From Pelobacter seleniigenes DSM 18267 (GTDB lineage Bacteria; Desulfobacterota; Desulfuromonadia; Desulfuromonadales; Geopsychrobacteraceae), in contig NZ_JOMG01000002.1 of assembly GCF_000711225.1 (NCBI RefSeq), positions 1,252,501 to 1,316,500 on the forward strand: a stretch of DNA of 64,000 bases. Reading direction: 5' to 3'. This document shows, piece by piece, positions 53,285 to 61,341 of the stretch; the first letter of the stretch is position 1, and every line of letters begins with the position of its first letter. The translations under genes were made by a program, and so were the position numbers. The notes beneath the pieces were generated by a model. It saw nothing but the letters and a program-made list of their open reading frames with translations, had not been told where the DNA came from and ran no database searches.

Positions 53285-53467
53285 AGTTGGCAGCCGGAAA
53301 CTCCGGATGCCAACGCATAAGTTTTCAGATTGGAAACGAGCAATTTTTCGTTGTGGCAAGGAAATCAAGGGCTGATGCGGAGCCGTAGTTCTTTACGCCG
53401 CACAAATAAGCCCGCAGATTGACACCGCCACGGCGGAAAAGGGCCGTTTCCCGATGATAACTAACTA
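53285..53467 (+). repeat. Dispersed palindromic intergenic element, copy 3, with extra 5' hairpin
   Basis: From 53318 it matches copy 1 through the inner GGGCTGATGCGG...AATAAGCCC hairpin to GATGATAACTAACTA. Just before it (53286-53314) GTTGGCA and TGCCAAC enclose CCGGA-AAC-TCCGG, a stem-loop also recognisable before the remnant at 62908 but not beside copies 1 and 2. The element ends 12 bp before the MocR start codon. Confidence 0.78.
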
Positions 53468-53479
53468 TGGGAGCCGGAT

Positions 53480-54949
53480 ATGCTCATTCCCCAAGACCAG
53501 TGGCAACAAGAAGCGCCCCTTTACGAAAAAGTCGCCAGCCGCATCAGCTTCTTGATCGAGCAGGGCACCCTGCGCCCCGGTGATCGCATTCCATCGATCC
53601 GCAGTCTCAGCAAGCAACTGCAGGTCAGCATCAATACCGTGAAGGAGGCCTACAGCCAGCTGGAAGATCGCCGCTTGCTCGAGGCCCGCCCGCAATCGGG
53701 GTTCTATGTGCGCACCCGGTTGCCCAAACTGCCCAGCGAACCGGTGGTCGATCGCCCCTCCTTGAATAATCCGGCTCAGGTCAACTTGACCAATGCCTAC
53801 GGGCTGGTCATGCGTGATCTGCTTGATCCTCAGCTGCTGCAGCTGGGCATTGCCACCCCGAACCATGAATTGCTGCCCACGGCAAGAATCAATCGAATGC
53901 TGGCTCGTGAAGTCAGGCGCAATCCGCGCATGGCGGTTTCCTATCAGCTGCCGCCTGGCAACCTGCGGCTGCGGCAACAGATCGCCCAGCGCCTGCTGGC
54001 CTCCAGTTGCGTTCTGTCGCCGGAGCAGATCGTCATCACCTCTGGCTGTGTCGAAGCGGTCAGTCTGTCCCTGCGGGCCCTTTGCAAGCCGGGCGATACC
54101 GTGGCCATCGAGACCCCCTTTTACTTTAATTTTTTGCAGCTGATTGAGGAACACAGCCTCAAGGCCCTGGAGATTCCAGCCTCTCCGCGCGGCGGTATCA
54201 GCCTGGAAGCCCTTGAGTACGCCCTGGAACGAAATCGCGGACTCATTAAAGCCTGCCTGGTGGTGACGAATTTCAACAACCCTCTCGGTAGTCTCATGGC
54301 GGATGAAGACAAAGAGAAACTGGTGGCGCTGCTCGACGCCAACCAGGTTCCCCTGATTGAGGATGATGTTTACGGGGACCTGCCGTTCAGCGGCGAACGC
54401 CCCACGGTTGCCAAAACCTTCGACACCACCGGCAACGTCCTGCTCTGCTCATCGTTCAGTAAAACCCTGGCGCCGGGATATCGGGTCGGCTGGGTTGCGG
54501 CGGGACGTTATCAGGAACGGATTGAGCGGGCCAAAATGATCTCCGGAGTGGCAACCGCCAGTCCCCCTCAGCAAGCCATTGCGGAATTTCTCGCCAATGG
54601 CGGCTACGACCATCACCTGCGGACCTTATGCCGCAATTACGCCCGTCAGGTGGCCCAGATGACCGATGCCATTGGCCGCTGTTTTCCGCCGGGCACCAGG
54701 GTTTCACGTCCACAGGGTGGCTTTCTGCTCTGGGTCGAGATGCCACTGGGAATTGATGCGCTGCATCTCTATAAGCTAGCCAAGTCCTGCGGCATCAGCA
54801 TTGCCCCTGGTCAGCTTTTCTCGGTGGAAGGCAAATTCAGCAACTGCATCCGTCTCAATGCCGCTTACTGGAATCCCTGCGTTGAAGCAGCCATAGAGAC
54901 GGTGGGCCGCCTGGCGCTGCAGCTGTTGCAGGAAGGGAAGCAGGGCTGA
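53480..54949 (+). CDS. MocR-type transcriptional regulator (GntR wHTH fused to aminotransferase-like domain)
   Basis: 489 residues. GntR winged helix in residues 1-75 (GTLRPGDRIPSIRSLSKQL) and a fold-type I aminotransferase domain with the PLP lysine in SSFSKTLAPGYRVGW near residue 330. MocR proteins use PLP as an effector, not for catalysis. It precedes an EamA exporter gene by five bases, the likely target. Confidence 0.93.
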   Translation: MLIPQDQWQQEAPLYEKVASRISFLIEQGTLRPGDRIPSIRSLSKQLQVSINTVKEAYSQLEDRRLLEARPQSGFYVRTRLPKLPSEPVVDRPSLNNPAQVNLTNAYGLVMRDLLDPQLLQLGIATPNHELLPTARINRMLAREVRRNPRMAVSYQLPPGNLRLRQQIAQRLLASSCVLSPEQIVITSGCVEAVSLSLRALCKPGDTVAIETPFYFNFLQLIEEHSLKALEIPASPRGGISLEALEYALERNRGLIKACLVVTNFNNPLGSLMADEDKEKLVALLDANQVPLIEDDVYGDLPFSGERPTVAKTFDTTGNVLLCSSFSKTLAPGYRVGWVAAGRYQERIERAKMISGVATASPPQQAIAEFLANGGYDHHLRTLCRNYARQVAQMTDAIGRCFPPGTRVSRPQGGFLLWVEMPLGIDALHLYKLAKSCGISIAPGQLFSVEGKFSNCIRLNAAYWNPCVEAAIETVGRLALQLLQEGKQG

Positions 54950-54954
54950 CGACC

Positions 54955-55830
54955 ATGCTCAACACTACCTTCTACCTGAGTACTGTTCTTATCTGGGGAT
55001 CCACCTGGCTGGCCATCAAATACCAGCTCGGCAGCGTGGCCCCGGTCTGGTCCATCGCCTACCGCTTTGCCCTGGCCTCCTTCATCCTGCTCATCTGGTG
55101 CCTGGTCACCCGCCGCTCCATGCGCTTTTCCATGAAGGAACACCTGTATATGGCGTTACAGGGAGTCTTGCTCTTTGCCATCAATTACTATTTTTTCTAC
55201 CTGGCTGAAATCCGTATCACCAGCGGCCTGGCCGCAGTGGTTTTTTCCACCATTGTGGTCATGAACCTCGTCAATGGCCGGCTCTTCCTTGGTACGCCGA
55301 TGGATCCGCGGGTGCTGGTGGGCGGGATATTGGGATTATTCGGACTGAGCCTGTTGTTCTGGCCGGAAATGAGTGCGGTCAATTTCTCCGGGCCGATTCT
55401 GAGTGGATTGATGCTGAGCTTTGCGGCAACCTATCTGGCCTCGCTGGGCAATATCCTCTCGGCCCGCAACCAAAGCAACCGGCTGCCGGTCATCCAGACC
55501 AATGCTTTCGGCATGGCCTACGGAGCCTGCTGCATGGTCCTGCTCGGCACCCTGACCGGAACGCCTGTGAGCATCGCCAGCACAGCCTCCTACCTTCTCT
55601 CCCTCTTATACCTGGCTTTTTTCGGGTCGGTTATTGCCTTCGGCTGCTACTTGACCCTGATCGGCCGAATCGGAGCCGGTCGGGCTGCTTACGCAACCCT
55701 GCTCTTCCCGATCGTCGCCCTGCTCCTGTCGACCTTCTGGGAAAACTACCAATGGACCCTGTTCGGGGTGGTCGGAATGGGACTGATTCTGAGTGGCAAT
55801 TATCTGGCTCTGGTTAGAAAGAGGGGCTGA
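54955..55830 (+). CDS. EamA-family (DMT) transporter
   Basis: 291 residues, ten predicted helices in two EamA halves, beginning STVLIWGSTWLAIKYQLGSVAPVWSIAYR (quoted in part: IWGSTWLAIKYQLG). Only weakly similar by eye to the other EamA gene in the window. In an operon with the MocR regulator, a common pairing for metabolite exporters. No terminator is seen before the riboswitch promoter. Confidence 0.9.
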   Translation: MLNTTFYLSTVLIWGSTWLAIKYQLGSVAPVWSIAYRFALASFILLIWCLVTRRSMRFSMKEHLYMALQGVLLFAINYYFFYLAEIRITSGLAAVVFSTIVVMNLVNGRLFLGTPMDPRVLVGGILGLFGLSLLFWPEMSAVNFSGPILSGLMLSFAATYLASLGNILSARNQSNRLPVIQTNAFGMAYGACCMVLLGTLTGTPVSIASTASYLLSLLYLAFFGSVIAFGCYLTLIGRIGAGRAAYATLLFPIVALLLSTFWENYQWTLFGVVGMGLILSGNYLALVRKRG

Positions 55831-55865
55831 GCAGGCATACCCTTCCCACCAGCTCAACATTTTTC

Positions 55866-55894
55866 TTGACAAATTATTATCCAGCATTAATAAT
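55866..55894 (+). promoter_or_regulatory. Sigma-70 promoter of the GEMM riboswitch transcript
   Basis: Perfect -35 TTGACA at 55866-55871, 17 AT-rich bases, -10 AATAAT at 55889-55894. Predicted start near 55901, just upstream of the aptamer. Confidence 0.7.
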
Positions 55895-55911
55895 GGACAA
55901 ACATTAAAAAT

Positions 55912-55990
55912 TCCCGATAATAGCAAACCCGGAGCGATCCGGGGACGCAAAGCCACGGGTCCCATGTGGATAGCCGGGTTGCCGAAGAAG
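55912..55990 (+). ncRNA. Cyclic di-GMP-I (GEMM-I) riboswitch aptamer
   Basis: All core GEMM-I elements occur in order: AATAGCAAACC, a P2 stem capped by a GCGA tetraloop, GGGGACGCAAAGCCACGGG, a short P3 and ATAGCCGGGTTGCCGAAG carrying the receptor and closing strand. The base before CAAACC, equivalent to G20 of Vibrio Vc2, is G, which favours c-di-GMP; A at this place is the mark of the cGAMP-sensing GEMM-Ib variants known from Geobacter. A terminator hairpin follows directly. Confidence 0.92.
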
Positions 55991-56002
55991 AAGATTTACC
56001 AG

Positions 56003-56035
56003 ACACCTCCCTTCGGTTTGAAGTGGGGTGTTTTT
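56003..56035 (+). terminator. Expression-platform terminator of the GEMM riboswitch
   Basis: ACACCTCCCTTC and GAAGTGGGGTGT pair in a 12-bp stem with one mismatch and a GGTTT loop, followed by TTTTTC. Placed 13 bases after the aptamer, it should be the switched element. Confidence 0.9.
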
Positions 56036-56213
56036 CGTTCAGCTGAACGGGAAAAAAATCGCTTTTGGAAATCGCCTGGGCAAAGACCGGGACGCGAGCA
56101 AGGCTCGCCATTCGGATTCTGCTCAACAAATATAACTCGTATTTTCGGCCGGTCGCTGGCCTGAAGCCGAGCATCCTGACCGTGAAACATCTTGGAGAAT
56201 AAGGAGCATCATC
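56036..56213. other. Leader after the riboswitch terminator
   Basis: Untranslated stretch before the orphan gene. It contains GCGAGC-AAG-GCTCGC and GGCCGG-TCGCT-GGCC-like stems and the phrase GGGCAAAGACCGGGACGC, which resembles a decayed GEMM core but lacks the receptor; not called as a second riboswitch. Confidence 0.35.
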
Positions 56214-56612
56214 ATGGGTTTACCAAACATGTGGGGGGATATCGCTGATTTCAAGGACATCAAGGCACCTCACGAAATCCTTGCGGAACAGGGCAAGGTT
56301 CTTTCCGAGATGACTAAGGGCATGCTGGAAATGAAAATTGAACGAAAACAGAGCAATACTATTTTCAGCTATGACGTTTTCATCACCCTCCCGGCCATGC
56401 AATATCGGCAACGTTTCTTACGCCTCAATCATGATATCAAACTTTATCCGGCCAACCTGTACGAAGAACAGGATACCAACGAATATAAAAGCAGCAATCA
56501 GCAGGAGTTTGAACAGAATCTCGCCAAAGTCCTGCGCTCCGAAGCGACCAGAACCATCATCAGCGGGCTGCTGGCTCAGGCACGCTTGAGCGGCAACGAC
56601 ATTTTCGTCTGA
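56214..56612 (+). CDS. Orphan protein under c-di-GMP riboswitch control
   Basis: 132 residues, soluble, no signal peptide. Begins GLPNMWGDIADFKDIKAP and has a YDVFITLPAMQYRQRFLRLN segment, then helical ETKxR-like charged tail. AAGGAG stands nine bases before the ATG. No family recognised. A GEMM riboswitch 220 bp upstream implies a role in c-di-GMP output such as attachment, motility or extracellular electron transfer; inference only. Confidence 0.72.
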   Translation: MGLPNMWGDIADFKDIKAPHEILAEQGKVLSEMTKGMLEMKIERKQSNTIFSYDVFITLPAMQYRQRFLRLNHDIKLYPANLYEEQDTNEYKSSNQQEFEQNLAKVLRSEATRTIISGLLAQARLSGNDIFV

Positions 56613-56644
56613 CCGGTGGCCGGCAGCGTCAAGTCATGACCAGG

Positions 56645-56682
56645 AAAGGTCGGGAGCAGTGAGCTGTCCCCGACCTTTCTTC
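56645..56682 (+). terminator. Intrinsic terminator after the riboswitch-controlled gene
   Basis: AAAGGTCGGG and CCCGACCTTT form a 10-bp perfect stem with a 14-base loop, followed by CTTC. 32 bases after the stop. Confidence 0.75.
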
Positions 56683-56708
56683 ATTAACAATTCAGCAATC
56701 CATGACTG

Positions 56709-56873
56709 CTAGTGTCCCGTACGGTTAGTTCTCTATTCCAATTTCGGTCCTTTTTGCCGCTGTCTACGTTCTGCCTTCTCGGCTTAGCCTAAGCTAGGCC
56801 TGCGGCGGCACGCCTTGACAGCAACAAAAATGACTCAAAATTAATACAAATAATGAACCGAACGGGACACTAG
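56709..56873. mobile_element. MITE-like element, 165 bp, with 18-bp terminal inverted repeats
   Basis: The ends read CTAGTGTCCCGTACGGTT and, inverted, CTAGTGTCCCGTTCGGTT, differing at one base. The outermost CTAG could be a 4-bp target duplication or part of the repeat. The interior has no coding frame and includes short palindromic pieces (GCTTAGCCTAAGC). Structure fits a non-autonomous derivative of an insertion sequence; no full-length relative is in this window. Confidence 0.75.
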
Positions 56874-56881
56874 GTGCCAGC

Positions 56882-57352
56882 TTAATTCTGAATTTCCCAA
56901 GAGCCATCCGGTTGGCGGCAGGCGGTGCCATAGGCTTGCTGTTGCTGACCACCGACATAGATGGTTTGCTGATATTCCCGGCAGTATTGGCCGCTGGGGC
57001 GTTGATAGGTTTTCAGCGGAGTCATGGACCCGGAATTGCCGGAATCGGGATTCTGCCAGCGGGTCGTTTCATGGCTGGGGGTATATTCCAGGGAATATTG
57101 AGCGTTTTGTCCCATGGCGATACGGTCAGCCCGATCCAGCGAGCGGCCGATCTCCTGCCCGAACAGCGCTCCGGCCAGCGTCCCGATGGCAATTGCCGCG
57201 ATGTTCCCCTTGCCTTTCCCCACGTTGGATCCCAACACAGCTCCCGCAGTCGCGCCGAGGAAAGTCCCGGCACCCTCCTTCGGCCCCATTCCCTGAGTAC
57301 AGCCGGCTAAAATAAACACTGCGATCACTAATAAACTCATGCTCTTCTTCAT
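56882..57352 (-). CDS. Glycine-zipper lipoprotein
   Basis: 156 residues. A lipobox LAGC ends the signal peptide at about residue 18, followed by two glycine-zipper helices (GTFLGATAGAVLGSNVG and IAAIAIGTLAGALFGQEIG) and a C-terminal domain resembling the 17-kDa surface-antigen type (YCREYQQTIYVGGQQQQAYGTACRQPDGSW). Probably anchored in the outer membrane. The ATG at 57352 has GAGG nine bases upstream; the frame start 14 codons earlier is discarded. Confidence 0.88.
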   Translation of the reverse strand: MKKSMSLLVIAVFILAGCTQGMGPKEGAGTFLGATAGAVLGSNVGKGKGNIAAIAIGTLAGALFGQEIGRSLDRADRIAMGQNAQYSLEYTPSHETTRWQNPDSGNSGSMTPLKTYQRPSGQYCREYQQTIYVGGQQQQAYGTACRQPDGSWEIQN

Positions 57353-57465
57353 GATATTATTCCTCACTGCCTCGCGTTGTGCGTTGACCAGCATTCCGAA
57401 TGCTGCTCACTGTTCAACTGAGCAGGTTCGGTGCTTTTTCAATTATAGCACAAGGCGAATTCCCG

Positions 57466-58068
57466 TCAGTTCGGCCCTCCATCACGGCCTGCTTGCTGCT
57501 CGTCCGGGAAACCTCGCTCCGCACCGCTAAACGCCACCTGCCGCAGCACCTGGTAATGAGCGCCCTCGGTTCTCAGCTCACTTTTAATCAGGCTGACGCC
57601 GCAGACCGGGAAGGATTGACCAAGCACGGCTCGTTCCATAAGTTTATGCAACAGCATCAGGTTCTGTGGTCCTTTGATCCGGGCCAAGGTCATGTGGGCT
57701 TTGAAACGCTCTGCCACAGGAAAACCAAGCCGGACCAGACTCTGGTCCAGCGTGCTGGCAAGGCTGCGCAGACGCTGCTCCTGGTCCGTCGCCACCATGA
57801 GCACCCGGGGTTGTCCTCGGGGCGGCAGAAAGCCCAGCTTGGTTAAACGCAATTGAAATGGAACAAACTGCCGGCAGGAAGAAGTCAGCTCTTGCTCCAG
57901 AGCGGGAACGGCTGAAGAGTCAATTTCGCCAAGAAATTTCAGCGTGAGGTGAAGATTTTCCGGCCGAACCCAGCTGCCGCGGATAGCAGCTTTGCGCAAC
58001 CGACCGGTCAGGCTCGCCAGTTGCCGCTGGATCGACTCCGGAACCGTCACCGCGATAAACAGTCGCAT
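57466..58068 (-). CDS. thpR: RNA 2',3'-cyclic phosphodiesterase (LigT/ThpR)
   Basis: 200 residues. Two HxTx catalytic motifs, HLTLKFLGE near residue 40 and HMTLARIKG near 127, define the 2H phosphoesterase fold. These enzymes hydrolyse 2',3'-cyclic phosphates on RNA ends and can ligate tRNA halves in vitro. Starts RLFIAVTVPESI, the typical N-terminus. The ltaE gene lies 60 bp upstream on the same strand. Confidence 0.92.
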   Translation of the reverse strand: MRLFIAVTVPESIQRQLASLTGRLRKAAIRGSWVRPENLHLTLKFLGEIDSSAVPALEQELTSSCRQFVPFQLRLTKLGFLPPRGQPRVLMVATDQEQRLRSLASTLDQSLVRLGFPVAERFKAHMTLARIKGPQNLMLLHKLMERAVLGQSFPVCGVSLIKSELRTEGAHYQVLRQVAFSGAERGFPDEQQAGRDGGPN

Positions 58069-58128
58069 ACACCCTCGCTGTTGTCAGGCACTGTTTGCGC
58101 ACAGGCTGCAAAGCCCGAGGAGGCAGGC

Positions 58129-59166
58129 TCAGGCCAAAACATTCTGCATGGCGGCAACGACCTGGTCAACCCGGGTCTGGTCGATCCAGCAATGGAAAAC
58201 CGCCCGAAACCGGCGTGCCGCACCATGATACGGCTGGAGCAGGATATTGCTGCGCTGCAAGCGGGCGGAAAATTCCTCGGCACTGAGCGCCACACTCTCT
58301 TCCAGAGCGAAAAAAACAAAGTTGGTATGGCAGCTGAGCAGACGCAGCTGGGGAATCTCGGCAAGGCGTGCGGCAAAGTAGGCGGCGTTGTCATGATCCT
58401 GCTGTAGTCGCTGCGGCATTGATTCCAGCGCGGTCAGGCCGGCTGCGGCCAGAATTCCCGCCTGCCGCATGCCACCACCGAGCAGCTTGCGCATCCGCCG
58501 AGCTTCGTCGATAAATTGCCGCGATCCGACCAGCACTGAACCGACCGGCGCCCCCAAACCTTTGGACAGGCAAAAGGTCAAGCTATCAGCACCGGCCATC
58601 AACGCAGCCGGGGTGACTCCATAATGAGCCGCCGCATTAAAAATCCGCGCGCCGTCGATATGGACCTTCAATCCCCGGGCGTGGGCAAAGTGGACGACTC
58701 GGGCCACATAATCCGGACTCAGGGGGACGCCACCGACGGTTCCCTGGGTATTCTCAAGAGCAATCACCCGGGTCCTGGGAAAGTGCACATTGTCACCCCG
58801 CACGGCGGCTTCAATATCATCCAGCCGCAGGGTACCGTCCTGCTGGACCGTTATTGTGTGCGGCATGATGCCGCCAAGCGCGGCAATCCCACCCTGCTCG
58901 TAGAGGAAAATGTGTGACTTGTCACCGAGGATGACCTCGCTCCCGCGCGGGGCATGGGTCAGCATGGCCACCAGATTGCCCTGGGTGCCGCTGGTGACCA
59001 GCAGCGCCGCCTCCTGGCCGAAAAGTTCTGCAGCGCGCTGCTGCAGTTGATTGACGGTCGGGTCCTCGCCATAGACGTCGTCGCCAACGGCTGCCTCCGC
59101 CATGGCCTGCCGCATTGCAGCGCTCGGCTGGGTCACGGTATCACTGCGTAAATCGATGGTCTCCAT
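58129..59166 (-). CDS. ltaE: Low-specificity L-threonine aldolase
   Basis: 345 residues. PLP enzyme cleaving L-threonine or L-allo-threonine to glycine and acetaldehyde. Starts ETIDLRSDTVTQPS with AAGGGA six bases before the ATG at 59166; PLP lysine in FCLSKGLGAPVGS near residue 199; GDDVYGEDPTVN and HIDGARIFNAAAHYG are family blocks. A threonine ammonia-lyase gene lies elsewhere in the window. Confidence 0.95.
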   Translation of the reverse strand: METIDLRSDTVTQPSAAMRQAMAEAAVGDDVYGEDPTVNQLQQRAAELFGQEAALLVTSGTQGNLVAMLTHAPRGSEVILGDKSHIFLYEQGGIAALGGIMPHTITVQQDGTLRLDDIEAAVRGDNVHFPRTRVIALENTQGTVGGVPLSPDYVARVVHFAHARGLKVHIDGARIFNAAAHYGVTPAALMAGADSLTFCLSKGLGAPVGSVLVGSRQFIDEARRMRKLLGGGMRQAGILAAAGLTALESMPQRLQQDHDNAAYFAARLAEIPQLRLLSCHTNFVFFALEESVALSAEEFSARLQRSNILLQPYHGAARRFRAVFHCWIDQTRVDQVVAAMQNVLA

Positions 59167-59212
59167 AAAAAATCCCTTCACGGCATGCTCGGCGAAACAC
59201 GTGATCGCCCCT

Positions 59213-59878
59213 TCATAATGTCACCAAGCCCTCATCCGCAAGCACCGGCAACCCGAGGGCCAAAAGCGTCTGCCGGGTACAAATGTCCAACAGGGTTTCC
59301 AGGTAGCTGTCATCATACGCTGCCTTTCCCATCCGCCGGAGCAACGCTTTCTGGTAATCGGCGTGCAGCAACAACGGGGCGGTGAGCACGAAAAAATGTG
59401 CCTGAATCTGTTGCTCGGTTAGATCCGGATCGATCTGCTTCAGCAGTTTCTCGACCTGCTCGCGCTCCGGCACCACCACGGCCGTGCGAAACACAGCCTG
59501 CAGGGCATCGGGAGATTGCATCAACTGATAAATGACCCGACAGTGCCAGGCCGGAGCCGCCTTATCAAACAATAACTCGGCCTGCCGGCGCAAAATAATT
59601 GCCAGCGCTTGCGCCTGTCCCGATCGTGTCAGTAAATCGCAGCCCGCCAGTGCTTCTTCCAGAGGAGACTGCTGCCAACGTTCCGCAACCTGCTGCACAA
59701 CCGCTTCAAATAATTTCTGTTTGCTGCCGAAATGATAGTGAATACTGCCGATGTTCTGCGCTGCTCTTTCGGCAACAGCGCGAGTCGAAACAGAATGAAA
59801 GCCTTTTTCAGCGGCCAGTTCCCCGGCCGCGTTAATGAGTCCTTTGCGCGTTTTCAAGCTGGATCGATAGATTGCCAT
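59213..59878 (-). CDS. TetR-family transcriptional regulator (CecR/DUF1956-like)
   Basis: 221 residues. N-terminal helix-turn-helix LINAAGELAAEKGFHSVSTRAVAERAAQ... followed by IGSIHYHFGSKQKLFEAVV, then a ligand-binding domain resembling the DUF1956 group. AAGGATATTC precedes the ATG at 59878. The target is unknown: no efflux genes adjoin it, and the IS element inserted upstream may have split an older neighbourhood. A palindromic stretch 185 bp upstream may be its operator. Confidence 0.88.
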   Translation of the reverse strand: MAIYRSSLKTRKGLINAAGELAAEKGFHSVSTRAVAERAAQNIGSIHYHFGSKQKLFEAVVQQVAERWQQSPLEEALAGCDLLTRSGQAQALAIILRRQAELLFDKAAPAWHCRVIYQLMQSPDALQAVFRTAVVVPEREQVEKLLKQIDPDLTEQQIQAHFFVLTAPLLLHADYQKALLRRMGKAAYDDSYLETLLDICTRQTLLALGLPVLADEGLVTL

Positions 59879-60063
59879 GAATATCCTTCCCCCTTGGAGA
59901 TGCAACAGCAGACACGAACAACCTGCACAGCCTATGGCCGGGCCACCAGAATCAACGCCGGGTCAAGACGTCATGGATTTTCTGGTGCAGAGCAATCACC
60001 CGTTGTCTGAACCTGTTTGAACAGCCAGCGGATGTTTTTCTAAAATCTTACCATAGCAAAATT

Positions 60064-60098
60064 AGTCAACTGAGCAGGTTTAATCAATTGACTCAGTT
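60064..60098. promoter_or_regulatory. Compound inverted repeat upstream of the TetR gene
   Basis: AGTCAACTGAG (60064-60074) and TTGACTCAGTT (60088-60098): AGTCAA pairs with TTGACT and AACTGAG with CTCAGTT. Two nested inverted repeats in an AT-rich stretch, a plausible TetR-family operator. Confidence 0.45.
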
Positions 60099-60207
60099 TA
60101 GCAGAAAGGCCCGTTCAGAGTTATTGAAAAGAGAAAAAGGGGTGCTGCGTCGTCAATCCCCACGCGAGAACTCAGGCATTCAGTAAAAGCACGCAAAAAA
60201 TAAAATA

Positions 60208-60275
60208 CCATGTTGGCCTCTGCGGTAGACTTGAAGGAAATCCCCATTTCTGAACAAGTCAGGAGGCCAACATGG
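60208..60275 (+). promoter_or_regulatory. Left-end hairpin masking the transposase start
   Basis: CCATGTTGGCCTC (60208-60220) pairs perfectly with GAGGCCAACATGG (60263-60275), and GACTTG with CAAGTC inside. The 3' arm covers both the AGGAGG and the ATG of the transposase, so read-through transcripts should be poorly translated. Confidence 0.75.
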
Positions 60276-61306
60276 CAAAGTACAGTTTATCAGCTCTGCA
60301 GTCTTTTCTCTCAATATATCAAGATGAGCCTTTCTGGATCGGCCTGGATGTTCACAAGCGCAGCTATCATGTCGCCTTACTCAGGGCAGACGACAAGGCC
60401 TTTGCATTTACAACAGTTGCTAATCCAGAAGTGTTTGTAAAGCAATTATCCCAGCTCAATATTCAGGTTGCAGGAGTTGCCTACGAAGCAGGGCCAACAG
60501 GATTCTCTCTTGCTCGCGCCCTCCAGGCAACAGGATTCCCTGTGACCGTTGCAGCCCCGAGTAAAATCCCGAGAAGCGTCAGCCCTGGATCGAAAACAGA
60601 TCGACTCGACTGTTTGAAGCTAGCGCACTATTGCTCAAAAGGATTGATTCGACCGATTGCTGTGCCGTCAGCCGCAGAAGAGGCTCAGCGTTCTTTGCTG
60701 CGTCGTCGACATCAATTGATAGATCGAGTTCGTCAATGCAAGCAGAGGATTAAGGGGTTTCTGCTTTACCATGGTTTCGAGGAAACGGAGGCCGTCAGAA
60801 ACTGGCGATCGGACTCTAGAGAGAATATCGCAGCACTTCCTCTTTTGCCCGAGGGCCGCTTAACTATTGACAGCCACTTGCGAGAGCTGGAATTTCTTCA
60901 ACAGGAGCTAAGTGAAGTGGCAGGTCAACTGGAGCAACTCAACCGGCATCCCAAACACCGGCCTGTGATTCGAGCGCTGACAAGTGTTCCTGGTGTTGGC
61001 AAAGTGGTTGCCACAACTTTTCATCTGGAACTATTTCGTCCTGAACGTTTTCATCGTTCAGAGGAGGTCACCAGCTATCTTGGGCTCGCACCAACCGTTC
61101 GGCACAGTGGCGAAAAGATACCTCGCGGGTACTTGATGCCGGTTGGGCAAAAACGCTTACGATCCTTGTTGATTGAAGCGGCCTGGATATGGCGAGCAAA
61201 AGATGCAAAAGCTAGCGAAATGTACCACAAACTGCTCAGTAAAACCGGTATTCCGCAAAAAGTACAGCATTGGCAAGAAAACTGGCGATTATTCTCTGGC
61301 GCTTGA
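60272..61306 (+). pseudogene. IS110-family DEDD transposase, frame broken near the C-terminus
   Basis: 344 residues. The RuvC-like DEDD catalytic set is intact: Asp26 (GLDVHK), Glu72 (AYEAGPTG), Asp110 and Asp113 (KTDRLD). The C-terminal Tnp_20 domain has VPGVGK and YLGLAPTVRHSGEK with the catalytic serine. After GIPQK the frame ends in non-family sequence (VQHWQENWRLFSGA), while the expected ALARKLAIILWRLSIEQRAY continues in the -1 frame to a stop at 61341. The shift falls at CAAAAAG (61256-61262): either one lost base or ribosomal slippage. Confidence 0.85.
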
Positions 61307-61341
61307 GCATCGAACAAAGGGCCTACCGACCTTCAGTATAA

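Noticed and set aside
56050-56130. Second GEMM-like stretch (GGGCAAAGACCGGGACGC) after the riboswitch terminator
   Set aside because: The tetraloop, receptor and closing strand are missing; a chance or decayed resemblance.
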